A DNA stretch of 64,000 nt. Source: Odobenus rosmarus divergens. Taxonomy: Eukaryota > Chordata > Mammalia > Carnivora > Odobenidae. Location: assembly GCF_000321225.1 (NCBI RefSeq), contig NW_004450398.1, positions 3,105,115-3,169,114 of the forward strand, given 5' to 3'. Positions 44,930-54,730 of this stretch are shown piece after piece (the first letter of the stretch is position 1; each line of letters starts with the position of its first letter). Made by a program: the position numbers and the translations under genes. The notes beneath the pieces were generated by a model, which saw only the letters and a list, made by a program, of their open reading frames with translations, was not told the DNA's origin and searched no databases.

Positions 44930-45272
44930 CCCTGGTGGCTTAACCCACAGAAATTTGTGTCCCCACAGCTCTGGAGACAGGAAGCCCAAAATCTAGGTGC
45001 CACCGGGGCTGGTTTCTCCTGAGGCCCCTCTCCTTTGCTTGCAGGTGGCCATCTTCCTGCTGTGACCTCACATGGTTCTTTCTCCGTGTGCATGCATCCC
45101 TAGTGCCTACCGTGTCCAAATTTCCTCCTCTTAGAAGGACGCCAGTCAGAATGGATTAGGGCTCACCTATATGACCTTGTTTACCCTTAATTAGCTCTGT
45201 ACAGGCCCGATCTCCACATACGGTCACAGTCTGAGGTCCTGGGAGGTTCACACATCAACATGTGAACTTGGG
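44930..45272 (-). mobile_element. MLT1-type MaLR LTR, antisense
   Basis: CCACAGCTCTGGAGACAGGA, GGGGCTGGTTTCTCCTGAGG, TCTTAGAAGGACGCCAGTCA and GGTCACAGTCTGAGGTCCTG in antisense MLT1 order. The outer ends are eroded. Confidence 0.78.
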
Positions 45273-45291
45273 AGATGCACATATGTGTCAT

Positions 45292-45432
45292 AAGAGATGG
45301 TAAGTACTGTTATTCCCCCATTTTACGGATTGAAAACTGAGTCTTGGAGACGCATAGGAACTTGCCTACAGTCACACGGCTGGGAGTCACAGCCGGGTCT
45401 TTACCATTTCGACTGTCTGGCTTGTTCTTTAC
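45292..45432 (-). repeat. MIR SINE, antisense
   Basis: GTTATTCCCCCATTTTACGG, CTTGCCTACAGTCACACGGC and GTCACAGCCGGGTC. Confidence 0.82.
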
Positions 45433-45877
45433 ATACCTGACACTGCCCAAGTATGAAGGTGAATGCAACAGATGTCCTAAATGATGTGCAAAGGGTTCTG
45501 ATTTGAAGGGACCCGAAGAACATTCCTTCTCCCCTGTGGTTGGACACAGAGCCTAAACTACCACTGTTAGTGCACTTAAAGGGATGTCTGAGTTCACTCA
45601 ATAATATCCCAGAGGAGTTACCGGAAGGCTGTCCTTGATTACTTCCATTGATGGGGAGCTCATTTCCTCACAAGATATAAGATCTTATATCTTACCCCAG
45701 AGAACCCTGAGAAACGATAGCATTTTCGTAGGAAACTCACCAACAAAGCAGGTTCTCACTCATCCACTCCCCACAACTCATTAAGCAGGGATACATTGTC
45801 ATCTATCTGGGGAGTGTGGCTCCAACAAGATTTTACAAAATGGAGCATCAAGGCCTCCTCATTTGAGAAAAAGCAAG
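45433..45877. other. Unique sequence, nothing recognised
   Basis: No repeat or exon is evident. GATATAAGATCTTATATCTT at 45674-45693 contains an exact 14-bp palindrome. Confidence 0.4.
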
Positions 45878-46035
45878 TTGCTCAGGAGCCAGAGCCCCTG
45901 GGGGCAGAACCCTGGCTTTGCCACTTGGTATGACCTTGGGAAAATCCCACGACCTTCCTGAGTCTGAGTTCCTCCACCTGTGGAATGGAGCCGGTGCCTT
46001 GCAGGAAGAAAGGATGAATAAAATGCTGTGACAAA
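45878..46035 (+). repeat. MIR SINE
   Basis: GGAGCCAGAGCCCCTGGGGG, CCCTGGCTTTGCCACTTGGT, GACCTTGGGAAAATCCC and TGGAATGGAGCCGGTGCC. Confidence 0.82.
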
Positions 46036-46974
46036 GTTGAGGAACATGGCAGAGAGGGGACAGTCTTGCCTCCCCCCACATGCCTGCCTCTCTCCCTCCC
46101 CACCTCCCTGCTCTTCTTTCCTCTCTCCCCATCCAGACCCTCCACCACAGCGCCTTGCTCACACCCCACGCACGCACTGCTCAGTAATCCGACCGCTTTT
46201 CTACCTCTCACTCCAATGCTATCGGAATGCTCTGCCGCTCTGCTAGCCAAGAACCGTTTTAATCTCTCCATCGGGGGTGCCTGGGCTGAAGTTTGAATTA
46301 TGGAAAGTAAGTGCACGCGGTGGGGATCCAGATGACAGGGATTTGAGGCAGGGTTTTATTTTTCTTATTTTTTTATCACGTAACAAGGACAGACATTTGA
46401 AATAAAGCTAGGAATCGTTTTTAAATTCCATCAATGGAGATAGGAAAATTGATTTAGTGTCCAATTAAAAGCCCATATGTTCAAAGTCCTACCGTTGATG
46501 GGGAAGCTTTACAGATATGTATTTAATGCATAATTCATGGGAAAGTGGTATGATTTATTTATGTTTATCCATGAGGATGGGCTGAGCAGGAGCTATTTTA
46601 AACAAATAGTTTTACCGGCTTGAAAACTAAAAGAGGCTCAATTTCTACATTCCTCTTGGAAGCACGACTGATGGCTGAGCATGATGTGGACTCAGCCCAC
46701 CCACGTGCTCCGTCAGGAAAGTCCCCTCCATGATTCTGGGGAGCCCCGAGAATGCCCCTAGAAGGCTCCAGGCCCACTGCCACGGGCACTGCGAGAGCCT
46801 CTTTCCCAGGAATGCCGGGAGGGATTCCCAAGTGGGGATTACAGTTGTGTCTGGACCTCCTAGGGTAATGGTGAGGACACGTGGGATGACGTCATCCATA
46901 AGTAGTGTGGAGCTTGGAGAACCAGTGGGCACCAGGCAGTGCCAGCAGCACCGCCCCTCCCCCCACCGATGCAG
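46036..46974. other. Non-repetitive block, candidate conserved element
   Basis: No repeat. A pyrimidine-rich patch at 46060-46140 is followed by an AT-rich block at 46370-46640 with TTGATTTAGTGTCCAATTAA and TTTAATGCATAATTCATGGG. Short frames on both strands lack signatures. Confidence 0.35.
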
Positions 46975-47140
46975 CATCATGGTCAAGAGCACCAAACATG
47001 TACCTGGACTTGAGCAAGTTCTGGACCCTGGGCCAGTCAGTGAACTCCCCACGGTTTCAGTTTATTCATCTGTCGAATGGGGTGATGATGGTGCCCTGTC
47101 TCATGCTGTGTGCAGGGATTATAATAATCACATGGGTCTT
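46975..47140 (+). repeat. MIR SINE
   Basis: CATGGTCAAGAGCACCAAAC, GACCCTGGGCCAGTCAGTGA, TCAGTTTATTCATCTGTCGA and GGGATTATAATAATCACATG. Confidence 0.8.
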
Positions 47141-47294
47141 AATGTGGGTTCCCCAAAGTGTTACTACCCCCACTCAGCAGACAAGGCAGAGGACCCCACA
47201 TCCCCAGCTCATGCCCGTGGTTCTGAAATAATTACTAAGGGTGTCCCCCTTATGCGCCCTGTGTCCTGTCCAGAGGACAAATCCTATGATGATC

Positions 47295-47395
47295 CCTGAG
47301 AGGAAAACATTGGGGTGAGAGAAGTAACGCCCCAAATCACATAACAGAGCCAGGCAGGGCTCAGACCCGACACGACTCCATGCTCTCCTCTTCCC
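47295..47395 (-). repeat. MIR SINE fragment, antisense
   Basis: AAGTAACGCCCCAAATCACA, TAACAGAGCCAGGCAGGGCT and CAGACCCGACACGACTCC. Confidence 0.6.
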
Positions 47396-47689
47396 AGCAC
47401 ACTTGCCTGCCTCCCCTTCTGCAGTTATCCTCCGAGGCTCCAGGCCACGTGGGTCCCACGGGAGATGGGCAAGGCCATTCTCAGGACCACTGGGGGTCCT
47501 GAAGGGCCCAGGCTCACAAGCCACATGGCTGAGCTGGATCGCGTCCCCATTACGCTCAGCATTTGTCAACCTTCAATTACGAATGTCCACATCAAGCCTG
47601 AGACAGGACCTGGGTGCAAATCTTTTATTAGGGGGTGAGAGGAAGCTCCAGTGGGGCAGCTGGGAAGTGAGGTGGGGCAGGGAGAAAAC

Positions 47690-48310
47690 CAGCGCAGAGC
47701 GCATTCGCGCAGGACCTGCGATAGGTAATGGGGGCCCTGGCCCGCTGGAGACCGTCTGAAAAACACATCGGAACGATCCCACTCAGCAGTAAGGAAGCTG
47801 GCCACTTACCCGCCAACCCACGTTCCTCACCCGCTGCGGATTGCGCCTGCGCATTCACTCTCGCATGCTTGCCTGGCCGAGGATGCCCAGCGGGCGCCCC
47901 AAGAGCACCTGTCGGTGTCAGAGGAAGCCGTCGGCATGCATGGGAACTGGCACCCAGGCCAAGGCCGCTGGCCTCTGCAACAGGAGGTCAAGTGCCAGCA
48001 TCCGTGGCACTAGCTGTCCCAGTTCCCGGAGAAGAACCTGTGACCGGCGCCACTGCCCCGAGTATTCCCTGCGCCAGGATCCATCCCCCGCGATGCAGGA
48101 AGAGTGGTCTGAGATGGCACAGAAGAGAGAAGAGTTCTGGAAGGACGAGGTGCCGCTTTGGAGCTGGTCCTGAGGGCGGCGGGAAGCTACCGATGGGTTC
48201 TAAATCCGGAGCGGGCATCATCTGATAGCGCTTTCAAACCATCAGCCTGGCCGCTCCGCGGTGAGTCGCAGGCGCGCAGCTCCGAAGCGTGTTCACAGCA
48301 CAGACAGCAA
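47690..48310. promoter_or_regulatory. CpG island, possible bidirectional promoter
   Basis: I count about 47 CpGs in about 620 bp by eye, far denser than anywhere else in the window, in GC-rich sequence free of recognisable repeats. The TGCGCCTGCGCA at 47842-47853 is one base from the NRF1 consensus, and a GGGCGG GC-box lies near 48174. A strong plus-strand donor (CGCGGTGAGT, intron from 48261) and a strong minus-strand donor (GGTAAGT, complement of 47804-47810) point outward. No TATA box is seen. Open frames across it (47728-48225; 47841-48173) have no recognised domain. A CpG-rich retrocopy is the main alternative. Confidence 0.55.
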
Positions 48311-48341
48311 GGGCTTCATGGCCGAGGAAGGGTCCTTCTAA

Positions 48342-48555
48342 AGCAGAACCTAAAGCAGGACCAAATTTGCCTAACTAACCCCTCCGGGACATCCAGCAAG
48401 ATCTGGAGGTATTTTTGATCAACGCAAGTCTGATGGGGACTGCTACAGGCATCTAGTGGGTAGAGGCCCCGAACGGTGCTGCACATCCTCCAAGGCACAG
48501 GGCAGCGCTGGCAGCAAAGAGCACTCTGCCCCAAAGGTCCCTGAGTGCTGAGCAT
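48342..48555 (+). mobile_element. MER5A (hAT-Charlie), sense
   Basis: CGGGACATCCAGCAAGATCT, GGCATCTAGTGGGTAGAGGC, CACATCCTCCAAGGCACAGG and GTCCCTGAGTGCTG follow MER5A. It lies just outside the CpG island. Confidence 0.82.
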
Positions 48556-49807
48556 GAGATGTCCTGCCATAAGGGATTCTGCAGGAGAGTGGGACCCGGC
48601 GATGTGGCCTCCTGGCCAAGGGGGCCAAGGTACAGCGGCAAGACAGGATGCCAGGCAAGGTCCCACAGGAGAAGGAAGGAGGTGAGCATGGGGTAGAAGT
48701 GAGCAGGGGGCCCAGAGTCCTGGAAAGAACAGCGGCTGCTGGCCATGACGGGGAGAGGGACGCAGGCTGGGCCTGTAACAACACAGGGCAGGATGTGAAC
48801 GACCCCGCCCTGCTCTAGGTCCAGGAGAAGGCAGAGAGATTTCATCTCTGTTTCCTTCGGAGCGACTGCCTGGACCAGGGTCAAGGCTACCAGGCTGGAG
48901 AAAACAGTCCATCGGCAATGCCTGCCACGGGAGTGGTGCCGGTCACCCGCTGTGCGTTCTTGCACAAAGTTCGTTTTGCCCTCTCTGGGCAGAGGGCAGA
49001 GGTGAGAGAAGGGACGGGGTGACAACTTTGCTGGTTTTTTTTACTGAGAGGCTCCACAAAGTGCACGCACAGGGAAAAGGAGCTTGGGAGCTGGGCTCTA
49101 CCGATGCTGAGCTTTCCATAATAGGAACATCCCAGAGACTCCCACCTCCTTAGATTCCAGTGCAAATGACAGAAATGGAAAGCAGTCATGAGTCAAGACG
49201 AGGCAGTGTGAACTAGTATGTCTGCACCTCTGCATCTGGGCCCCATGAGTACAGTACTGATGTGGCTCAAGTGTGCAAGCACACGTAAACACCACCTTGC
49301 TTCAGGTCTGGGAGAAACTCTACAACTCTGGGACCCCCCTCCCCCCACACCTCTGTCCCCATCTTGTCTCCCCTGGGAACTGCCCGCTGTGTCTTCCCTC
49401 CTCCCTCTGCCATGACCTCCCCCTCCCGCTCACCCCAACAGCAGACTGTTTATCCCCCCACCCCCCCACGCCCTCAGCTCTCCTGGGAAGGAATCCGCCC
49501 TGCTTCTTGCTACCTAGCATCAGAAGAAGACGTTTGGGAAGATGGTCTGTTTGATCCTACATAAGAAACTGTTCCCACTCACTCTTTAAGTTCAAAGAGT
49601 ATGGGCGGGAGAGAAGGACCATTTTTTAATTGCTTGCAGGCCTGATGCTGAATTCCTGAAAGGGTGGTCCACCGGCCTCCCCAGACCCCAGTTTCGCCAG
49701 GGTGGTACTCTGAAGGATTTGTCTCTGACCTCTGGGAATGTCCATGCCCATGCCCCCTGCCTTTCTAGACCACTTGCAGGTTAAGGATTTCCTGACACCA
49801 TTCTGAC
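48556..49807. other. Unique GC-rich sequence, no gene recognised
   Basis: No repeat except a possible MIR piece near 48930-49025. The long frames on the minus strand (200 and 190 codons, 48316-49025) partly translate MER5A and lack domains. A C-rich tract at 49325-49480 raises Pro/Ser codons. Confidence 0.4.
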
Positions 49808-49960
49808 TTCATTCATTCGTTCGTTCATTCCTCAAAAACAAAAAACAAAAACCTCTTACAAAGCACCTGCTCCCTTCAGGTTCCCTGTGGGGTGCCGGGC
49901 CTTTGAGATCAATCCAAGTCTGTCCCTCCTCAAAGAGCCCAAAGATGGGTGTGGGTTGGG
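49808..49960 (-). repeat. L2 3' end, antisense
   Basis: CATTCATTCGTTCGTTCATT, then AAGCACCTGCTCCCTTC and CCCTCCTCAAAGAGCCCAAA. An A-rich insertion follows the ATTC repeats. Confidence 0.65.
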
Positions 49961-50175
49961 AAGTCAAGAGAGACCCAGGGTCTGTGGGAGGCCCAGAGGA
50001 CGTCTCCCCTGGGCCCAGGATGATCAGGGCTTATCTAAGTGAGAAGGTGCAAGGAGGAGGGAAGCTGGCCAGGCAGGGGGATGCATAAAGGCTCTGGCAC
50101 ATGGAAGAACATGGCACGCTCTGCCTCTCCATCACTACAGAACGCTCACACATGGGAGACCTCAGAATACACACA

Positions 50176-50193
50176 ACCCCCCCCCCCCCGCCG
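50176..50193. repeat. Poly-C tract
   Basis: CCCCCCCCCCCCCGCC-like run between an ACACA motif and a GCC repeat. Confidence 0.85.
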
Positions 50194-50342
50194 CCAAACC
50201 CCTAGGCCGAGGGGGTCAGGGAAATGAAGCAGCAGGACATAAATACATGGACAGCTGTATCTCCATGCTTGGCTACTGCTCAGCTTCCCAGGACCCAAAA
50301 ATCAGGAGGGTGAGTTTGGACCTTCCAGTACCTTCCAGGGAA

Positions 50343-50495
50343 GAATTCATTCATTCGTTCGTTCATTTGTTCATCTAATACATAAACATTGACTGAGCCT
50401 CTCCTATACACCAAGCCCTAAGATAATTCTGGGGATAAAATGACAAGCCAAACCTGCAAGGTATTTCCTCCTGGAGCTCACAGTCAGCCCTCGCA
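50343..50495 (-). repeat. L2 3' end, antisense
   Basis: AATTCATTCATTCGTTCGTT, CATTGACTGAGCCTCTCC, ACACCAAGCCCTAAGATAAT and CTCCTGGAGCTCACAGTCAG. Confidence 0.8.
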
Positions 50496-51179
50496 TCCCC
50501 GTGGATGACAAGCCCGTCCTCTGGGCCAGGCCTCTGGGAGCTCCCCGGGGGGAGACAAGGCGGGGGCTTTGAGGACAAACTCCTAGTGGCTCTAATGGAC
50601 TTCTCTGTGTTTCCCAAGGCTCCAGCAGTATATCCTGCTGACCCAGCACTTTTTCCAGGAAGGATCACAGGCTGCCTCAACAGGCCAAGAGTGAGGGACA
50701 GAGCCTGCCACAGGGGCCTCAAGGTGTCCTGTGTAAATGCAAAGCATTCAGCACTCGGCCCTGCTCCAGGGTTCTCAGAATTCACACTGGAAATTATCTG
50801 CCACGTCCCAGGGAGCACAGGCCTAGAAAGGCTGCAGAGCAAAACTGCCACAAGGAAAACCAAACAGCACATTCTGGTTGGTTGCAGGAGTGTGCCTGTC
50901 TCCAGAGAAGCGTCAGCCGGGGCTGGTTCAAATGCAAAACAGCTTTGTTGAAACCTCAGCTTCCTTCTGGCTTTCTCCTTCAAAGGCAAGCTGGTTTCTT
51001 TGTTTGCGGACTCCAGGCTTTTTCAGGACACTCACCTACTGTCAGCTCCTCCATGATTAGAGGCTTTGCAAAGGCCAGTGAACTTTCCTGGGATGATTAT
51101 TTCCTCTGAATCTCCCAGACCTCGGGGCTGCTTGGAATTCACCTTTATCCATTAGCATCTTCACAAACACTCTTGATAC
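50496..51179. other. Unique sequence, nothing recognised
   Basis: A 204-codon frame on the minus strand (50375-50989) ends in translated L2, and a 148-codon frame overlaps on the plus strand. Neither has a domain. Confidence 0.4.
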
Positions 51180-51330
51180 CGGAATAATCATCATAATCAT
51201 AACAATATCATCAACCACCATTAATTGAGACACTAGTATGTGCGTGCTCTGTGACAATCACGTGAAGGTCTTCAGTGCATCTGACCCTCCCACTTAGCCC
51301 TTGAGATTGGTACTTGTAGGGGTTACTGTG
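51180..51330 (-). repeat. MIR SINE, antisense, with CAT-rich tail
   Basis: It begins with AATCATCATAATCATAACAA, then TTAATTGAGACACTAGTATG and GTGACAATCACGTGAAGG. The A/C/T trinucleotide-like tail is at the MIR 3' end. Confidence 0.62.
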
Positions 51331-51529
51331 GTGTGCCCCCCATATCTCTCCTTTGGGGCTAGGGGCCCTCATTGCTCCTGCTCCCAGGGGTATTGCTGCC
51401 TGACAACTCTTGGCCAAGCTCTTTCCCAGGAATTACATGCCCCCCCCCCCAGGTGGAAGGGACCAGGCTCCCCAAGGTCACAGGTTTCCTCCCGGGGAGG
51501 GGGGTGCCAACCTGAACCCAGTGCTTGAC

Positions 51530-51770
51530 CCCACCCTTCTGCCTCCAAGAGGAACAACTCTGCAGAGTGTCCCAGCTCTGGGTAGCTAGTGACGTTGTGA
51601 CAGGACAAGGTCTCTGTCACAACTGCCTAATAATGGTTGAGCTCCTCCCTCTGCCCCATCAACTTCCCTTACTCCTCCCCAAGTGTAGACTTCTAGAACA
51701 TTCCCCAATAAACTTGCACGCAAATCCCCACCTCAGAGTCTTTTCCAAGGAACCTGATCCACCACAGTAG
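51530..51770. repeat. Probable old interspersed repeat, unnamed
   Basis: CTCCTCCCTCTGCCCCATCA, CATTCCCCAATAAACTTGCA and CTCAGAGTCTTTTCCAAGGA resemble a recurrent mammalian repeat end that I cannot name. Confidence 0.4.
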
Positions 51771-51774
51771 ATTT

Positions 51775-51905
51775 TATCACATCTATTCTGCACAACAAAA
51801 TAAAACAGAAGCTCAGAGAGGTGGTGTGATTTGCCCAAGGCCACACAGCCAAGAAGTTGTGGGGGGCGGGGGGGGGGTGGGTAGGTACTAGACTCCGACT
51901 TCAAA
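51775..51905 (-). repeat. MIR SINE, antisense
   Basis: AAACAGAAGCTCAGAGAGGT and TTGCCCAAGGCCACACAGCC. A G-run (51860-51878) follows directly. Confidence 0.8.
51858..51880. repeat. G-rich tract
   Basis: A stretch of G broken by one C and one T. It could form a G-quadruplex on the plus strand. Confidence 0.8.
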
Positions 51906-52523
51906 GCTCTTTCAGAGGAGTCAATCCTCTCACAGAATACATCCCTTTCCCTCTTTATTCCAGGAAATGCTGGTTCAGACGCCCCCATGCCCCTCCAGTG
52001 AATCACTCACTTCAACCCTTTTCCTGGCATTGCTGGGAAGAGCTGTGGGCACAGGATGGAAAATGTCAAAATCCATTGGAAAATGCTCTGCAACCCTCAG
52101 GGGCAAAATGGTCACAAAAATTTATTTTTTCCAAATCAAACAGAATCAGACTCTGAGCTCCCATTTGCCGAGGTAGCGAGAAATGAAGATCCTAGGTGTT
52201 CTGCCATCTCTCCTCCATGTGAAATTCTCCCCCCATTACCCAGTGCCTGGAAAACGGAGGAGGGGCGGGGACCTGCCCCAAGACGCGGGGCTCGGAATCT
52301 GCGCTCCTCTTTCTGCTTTAAGACACCTGCTGAACCCCATTCTCCGTGATCTCTGGACGCTGACGCCCAGATGCGCTTCCAAGAGCAATGGCCAGGGGTG
52401 TCCTGTGCATGGACCATGAGCCCAGCCACACAGGCTCTCACCACTGCTTTCACTGTTCACCTTTGCACAGACATCCTGAAAGGATCACTGGTCTTCACTG
52501 ATGGGGTTTTGGAATACAGGTGA
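51906..52523. other. Unique sequence, nothing recognised
   Basis: Mixed composition, with a CpG-bearing GC-rich piece near 52250-52300. No gene or repeat. Confidence 0.4.
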
Positions 52524-52820
52524 GATTCAGTGGGGTGAGGTCCGTAGCCGACGACCAAGAAAGAATTCTTGAGACATCTTTGGAGCGCAATGGTGGTTTA
52601 TTAAACCATGGGGACAGGATCCATGGGCAGAAAGAGCTGCAGCGCCAGGGTCTTGAGGAGTGGCTGATTATATACTATGGGATTGGGGGAGGCAAGGAAA
52701 TGGGAGGTTTCCAAAGGATTTTCATATGTTAAAGAAGACTCACAGGATAACAGAAAGCCTTGCCTTGTCAAGTTAAGATTGTTTTCCCCTCTAGTAAGCC
52801 ATTAACATGAAGATAGTTGG
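52524..52820 (-). mobile_element. Endogenous retrovirus LTR remnant, antisense
   Basis: Read on the minus strand, a polyadenylation AATAAA within GGTTTAATAAACCACC is followed by an R/U5-like stretch containing GCGCTCCAAAGATGTC and CTTTCTTGGTCGTCGG. The upstream part contains a TAACTTGACAAGGCAAGG segment. It resembles carnivore gammaretrovirus-like LTRs as I remember them. No gag, pol or env sequence is visible, so it is a fragment or solo LTR. Confidence 0.6.
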
Positions 52821-52904
52821 GAGCTCCATGGCTCCATATGAAGTCCTGGAAACGTGGCTCTTCCAAACTGAGATGGGCTTTGAGTGTCAAATCCACACCA
52901 GATT

Positions 52905-53432
52905 TTGAAGATTTAGTACAAATTGGAATGAAGGACCATGAAAAGACATAGGGGAACCTTAAATGCACATCACTAGGTGAAAGAAGCCAGTCTGAAAAGG
53001 CTCCGTACTGTCTGATTGAACTATACGTTGTTCTCGAGAAGGCAAAACTTTGGAAAGAATAAAATATTAGTGGTTGCCAGGGGTTAGGAGAGGGACAAAC
53101 AGGCGGAGCACAGAGGATTTTCAGGGCAGTGAAACTACTCTGTATGGTACTGTAATGGTGGATTATACATACATCTGCCTGATAGAATGAACAACAACCC
53201 AGAGAATGCACAACACCAAGAATGAACCTAAGGTAAATTATGAGCTTTGGGTGACTATGATGTGTCCATGTAGGTGCATCCATTATAACAAAGGTCCCAC
53301 GCTGGTGGGGGATGTTGATAGTGGGGGAGGCTGGGCCTGTGTGGGGGCAGGGTGTGGGTGGGGAATTTCTATACCTTCCCTTCAATAATGCTGTGAACCC
53401 AAAACTACTCTAAAATATAATGTCTATTTTTT
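52905..53432 (+). mobile_element. Old L1 3' UTR, sense
   Basis: GTGGTTGCCAGGGGTTAGGA, GGCAGTGAAACTACTCTGTA, TACTGTAATGGTGGATTATA, GGTGGGGGATGTTGATAGTG and CTAAAATATAATGTCTATTT are in L1M order. No ORF2 coding remains. Confidence 0.88.
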
Positions 53433-53621
53433 TAAAGATTTATTTATTTGAGAGAGAGCTTGTGCCCACAGTGGGTGGAGGGGCAGAGGGAGAGAATCTT
53501 CAAGCAGACTTCCCGCTGAGCGCGGAGCCCGATGCAGGGCTCGATCTCACTATCCATGAGATCATGAGCTGAGCGGAAACCAAGACTTGGACGCTTAACC
53601 GACTGCGCCACGCAGGCGCCC
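53431..53621 (-). repeat. SINEC, antisense, at the L1 3' end
   Basis: From TTAAAGATTTATTTATTTG to CGCCACGCAGGCGCCC. A duplication containing ATAATGTCTATTTTT lies at about 53412-53431 and 53622-53641. Confidence 0.96.
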
Positions 53622-53689
53622 AAAAAATAATGTCTATTTTTAAAACGCTATAAAAAGAGAATGAAAGATCATGTTTTTATGTCAGTTCC

Positions 53690-53882
53690 ATGTGGCGATG
53701 ATAATATTTTGGATATATTAAGCTAAATAAAACACATTACTTAAATCTTTCTGTCATCTCTTTCTTTTTACTTTTTTCATGTGTCTAAGGATTTTAAGTT
53801 ATATAAAATTATGTAATTCTATAATTACGTAAAATTATATTTGTGGGCTCACTTTATATTTCTGTTTGACAGTGCTGGTCTG
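53690..53882 (-). mobile_element. hAT-Charlie MITE (MER3/MER33/MER58 group)
   Basis: TTCTTTTTACTTTTTTCATG, GTGGGCTCACTTTATATTTC and a terminal GTTTGACAGTGCTG match the group whose ends read CAGTGCTGTCCAATAGAA. The subfamily is not assigned. Confidence 0.62.
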
Positions 53883-54334
53883 ATCAATTGTTTCTACAGA
53901 GCTGTCTTCCTCCATCAGCCCTTGGGAGTGCTGGCTCCTTCACTCCTCCATAACCCAGAGCCAGTCACCATCCCCGGTATGGAGCGGACGCTTTAGTCAA
54001 TGTTTGCTGGATGGATTGTGAGACCATCCGGATAGGTGAGCGCTTGACCAGGTTGGGAATGGCTCTCAGGTGCTACACCTGCGACCCTCTTTCATCTGAA
54101 CCCTCTGTTCTCATCTCATGCCCTCCCTGTGAAATCAACATACTGCATACCAGGGGGGATAGTTTGACAGTGTCCTCAGAATCCACCCTGGAAACGTGTC
54201 CCCTTTTGCTCAGCCCAGGGAGCTTCTTGGGGACACTGCAGACGTCCCAGCCCCTCCAGCAAAGCAGCTCCTGAAATGCAGTCCCTTCATGCTCAGTATT
54301 TCATTGATAGTCCTTTTCACTCCCCTGATGTTTT
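53883..54334. other. Unique sequence, nothing recognised
   Basis: One frame reads RCYTCD, reminiscent of Ly6 cysteines, but no other conserved cysteine spacing follows. Confidence 0.35.
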
Positions 54335-54460
54335 TGAATGGTAATCATGCAGGAATTCATATCCCCACTTATAGGCGAAAGGCCAGGAAGAGAAATGTCA
54401 AGGAGCTTGCTGAAAGGTCACAGAGGATATTTGCTTACCCAGATCTCATTCCCAAGCCAA
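54335..54460 (-). repeat. MIR SINE fragment, antisense
   Basis: CATATCCCCACTTATAGGCG and AAGGAGCTTGCTGAAAGGTC are in antisense MIR order, degraded. Confidence 0.5.
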
Positions 54461-54529
54461 AAGCACAAGTAGTCAGACATCTTCGCTCAACCAGAGAGAA
54501 GGTGGACTGTAGTCAAGCCAAGGTTTGTT

Positions 54530-54730
54530 TTGCTTTATTATATTTTGCGTTATTTCCTCTTTCTGATTATAAAAGTAATACATCATCATTATAGGAAGTT
54601 TGAAAGGCGATAAAGAATTTAAGGAAGCCAGACAACATAGGCCTTTCAATCCCACTGTTCAGCCACAGTCAAATAACAGCCCGTTTCCTTCCAGGCTTTG
54701 TTCTCAGGGCTCTTTACATAATGTAGAGTG
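54530..54730. repeat. Probable old LINE fragment
   Basis: TTATAAAAGTAATACATCAT and AACAGCCCGTTTCCTTCCAG resemble common mammalian LINE debris. The family is uncertain. Confidence 0.4.

Noticed and set aside
46730..47299. 189-codon frame on the plus strand
   Set aside because: It runs through a MIR and has no recognisable domain.
47841..48173. 110-codon frame in the CpG island ending in QKREEFWKDEVPLW
   Set aside because: I compared it mentally with UBTD-type and other small proteins and found no convincing match. Overlapping frames are equally open.
48316..49025. 200- and 190-codon frames on the minus strand
   Set aside because: They overlap each other in different frames and partly translate MER5A. 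GC-rich DNA keeps frames open by chance.
50375..50989. 204-codon frame on the minus strand with a hydrophobic segment
   Set aside because: The C-terminal part is translated L2. The hydrophobic LVFLVAVLLCSL stretch alone does not support a membrane protein.
54011..54274. Ly6/uPAR-like RCYTCD motif
   Set aside because: The remaining Ly6 cysteines, their spacing and the terminal CN are absent, so the match is chance.
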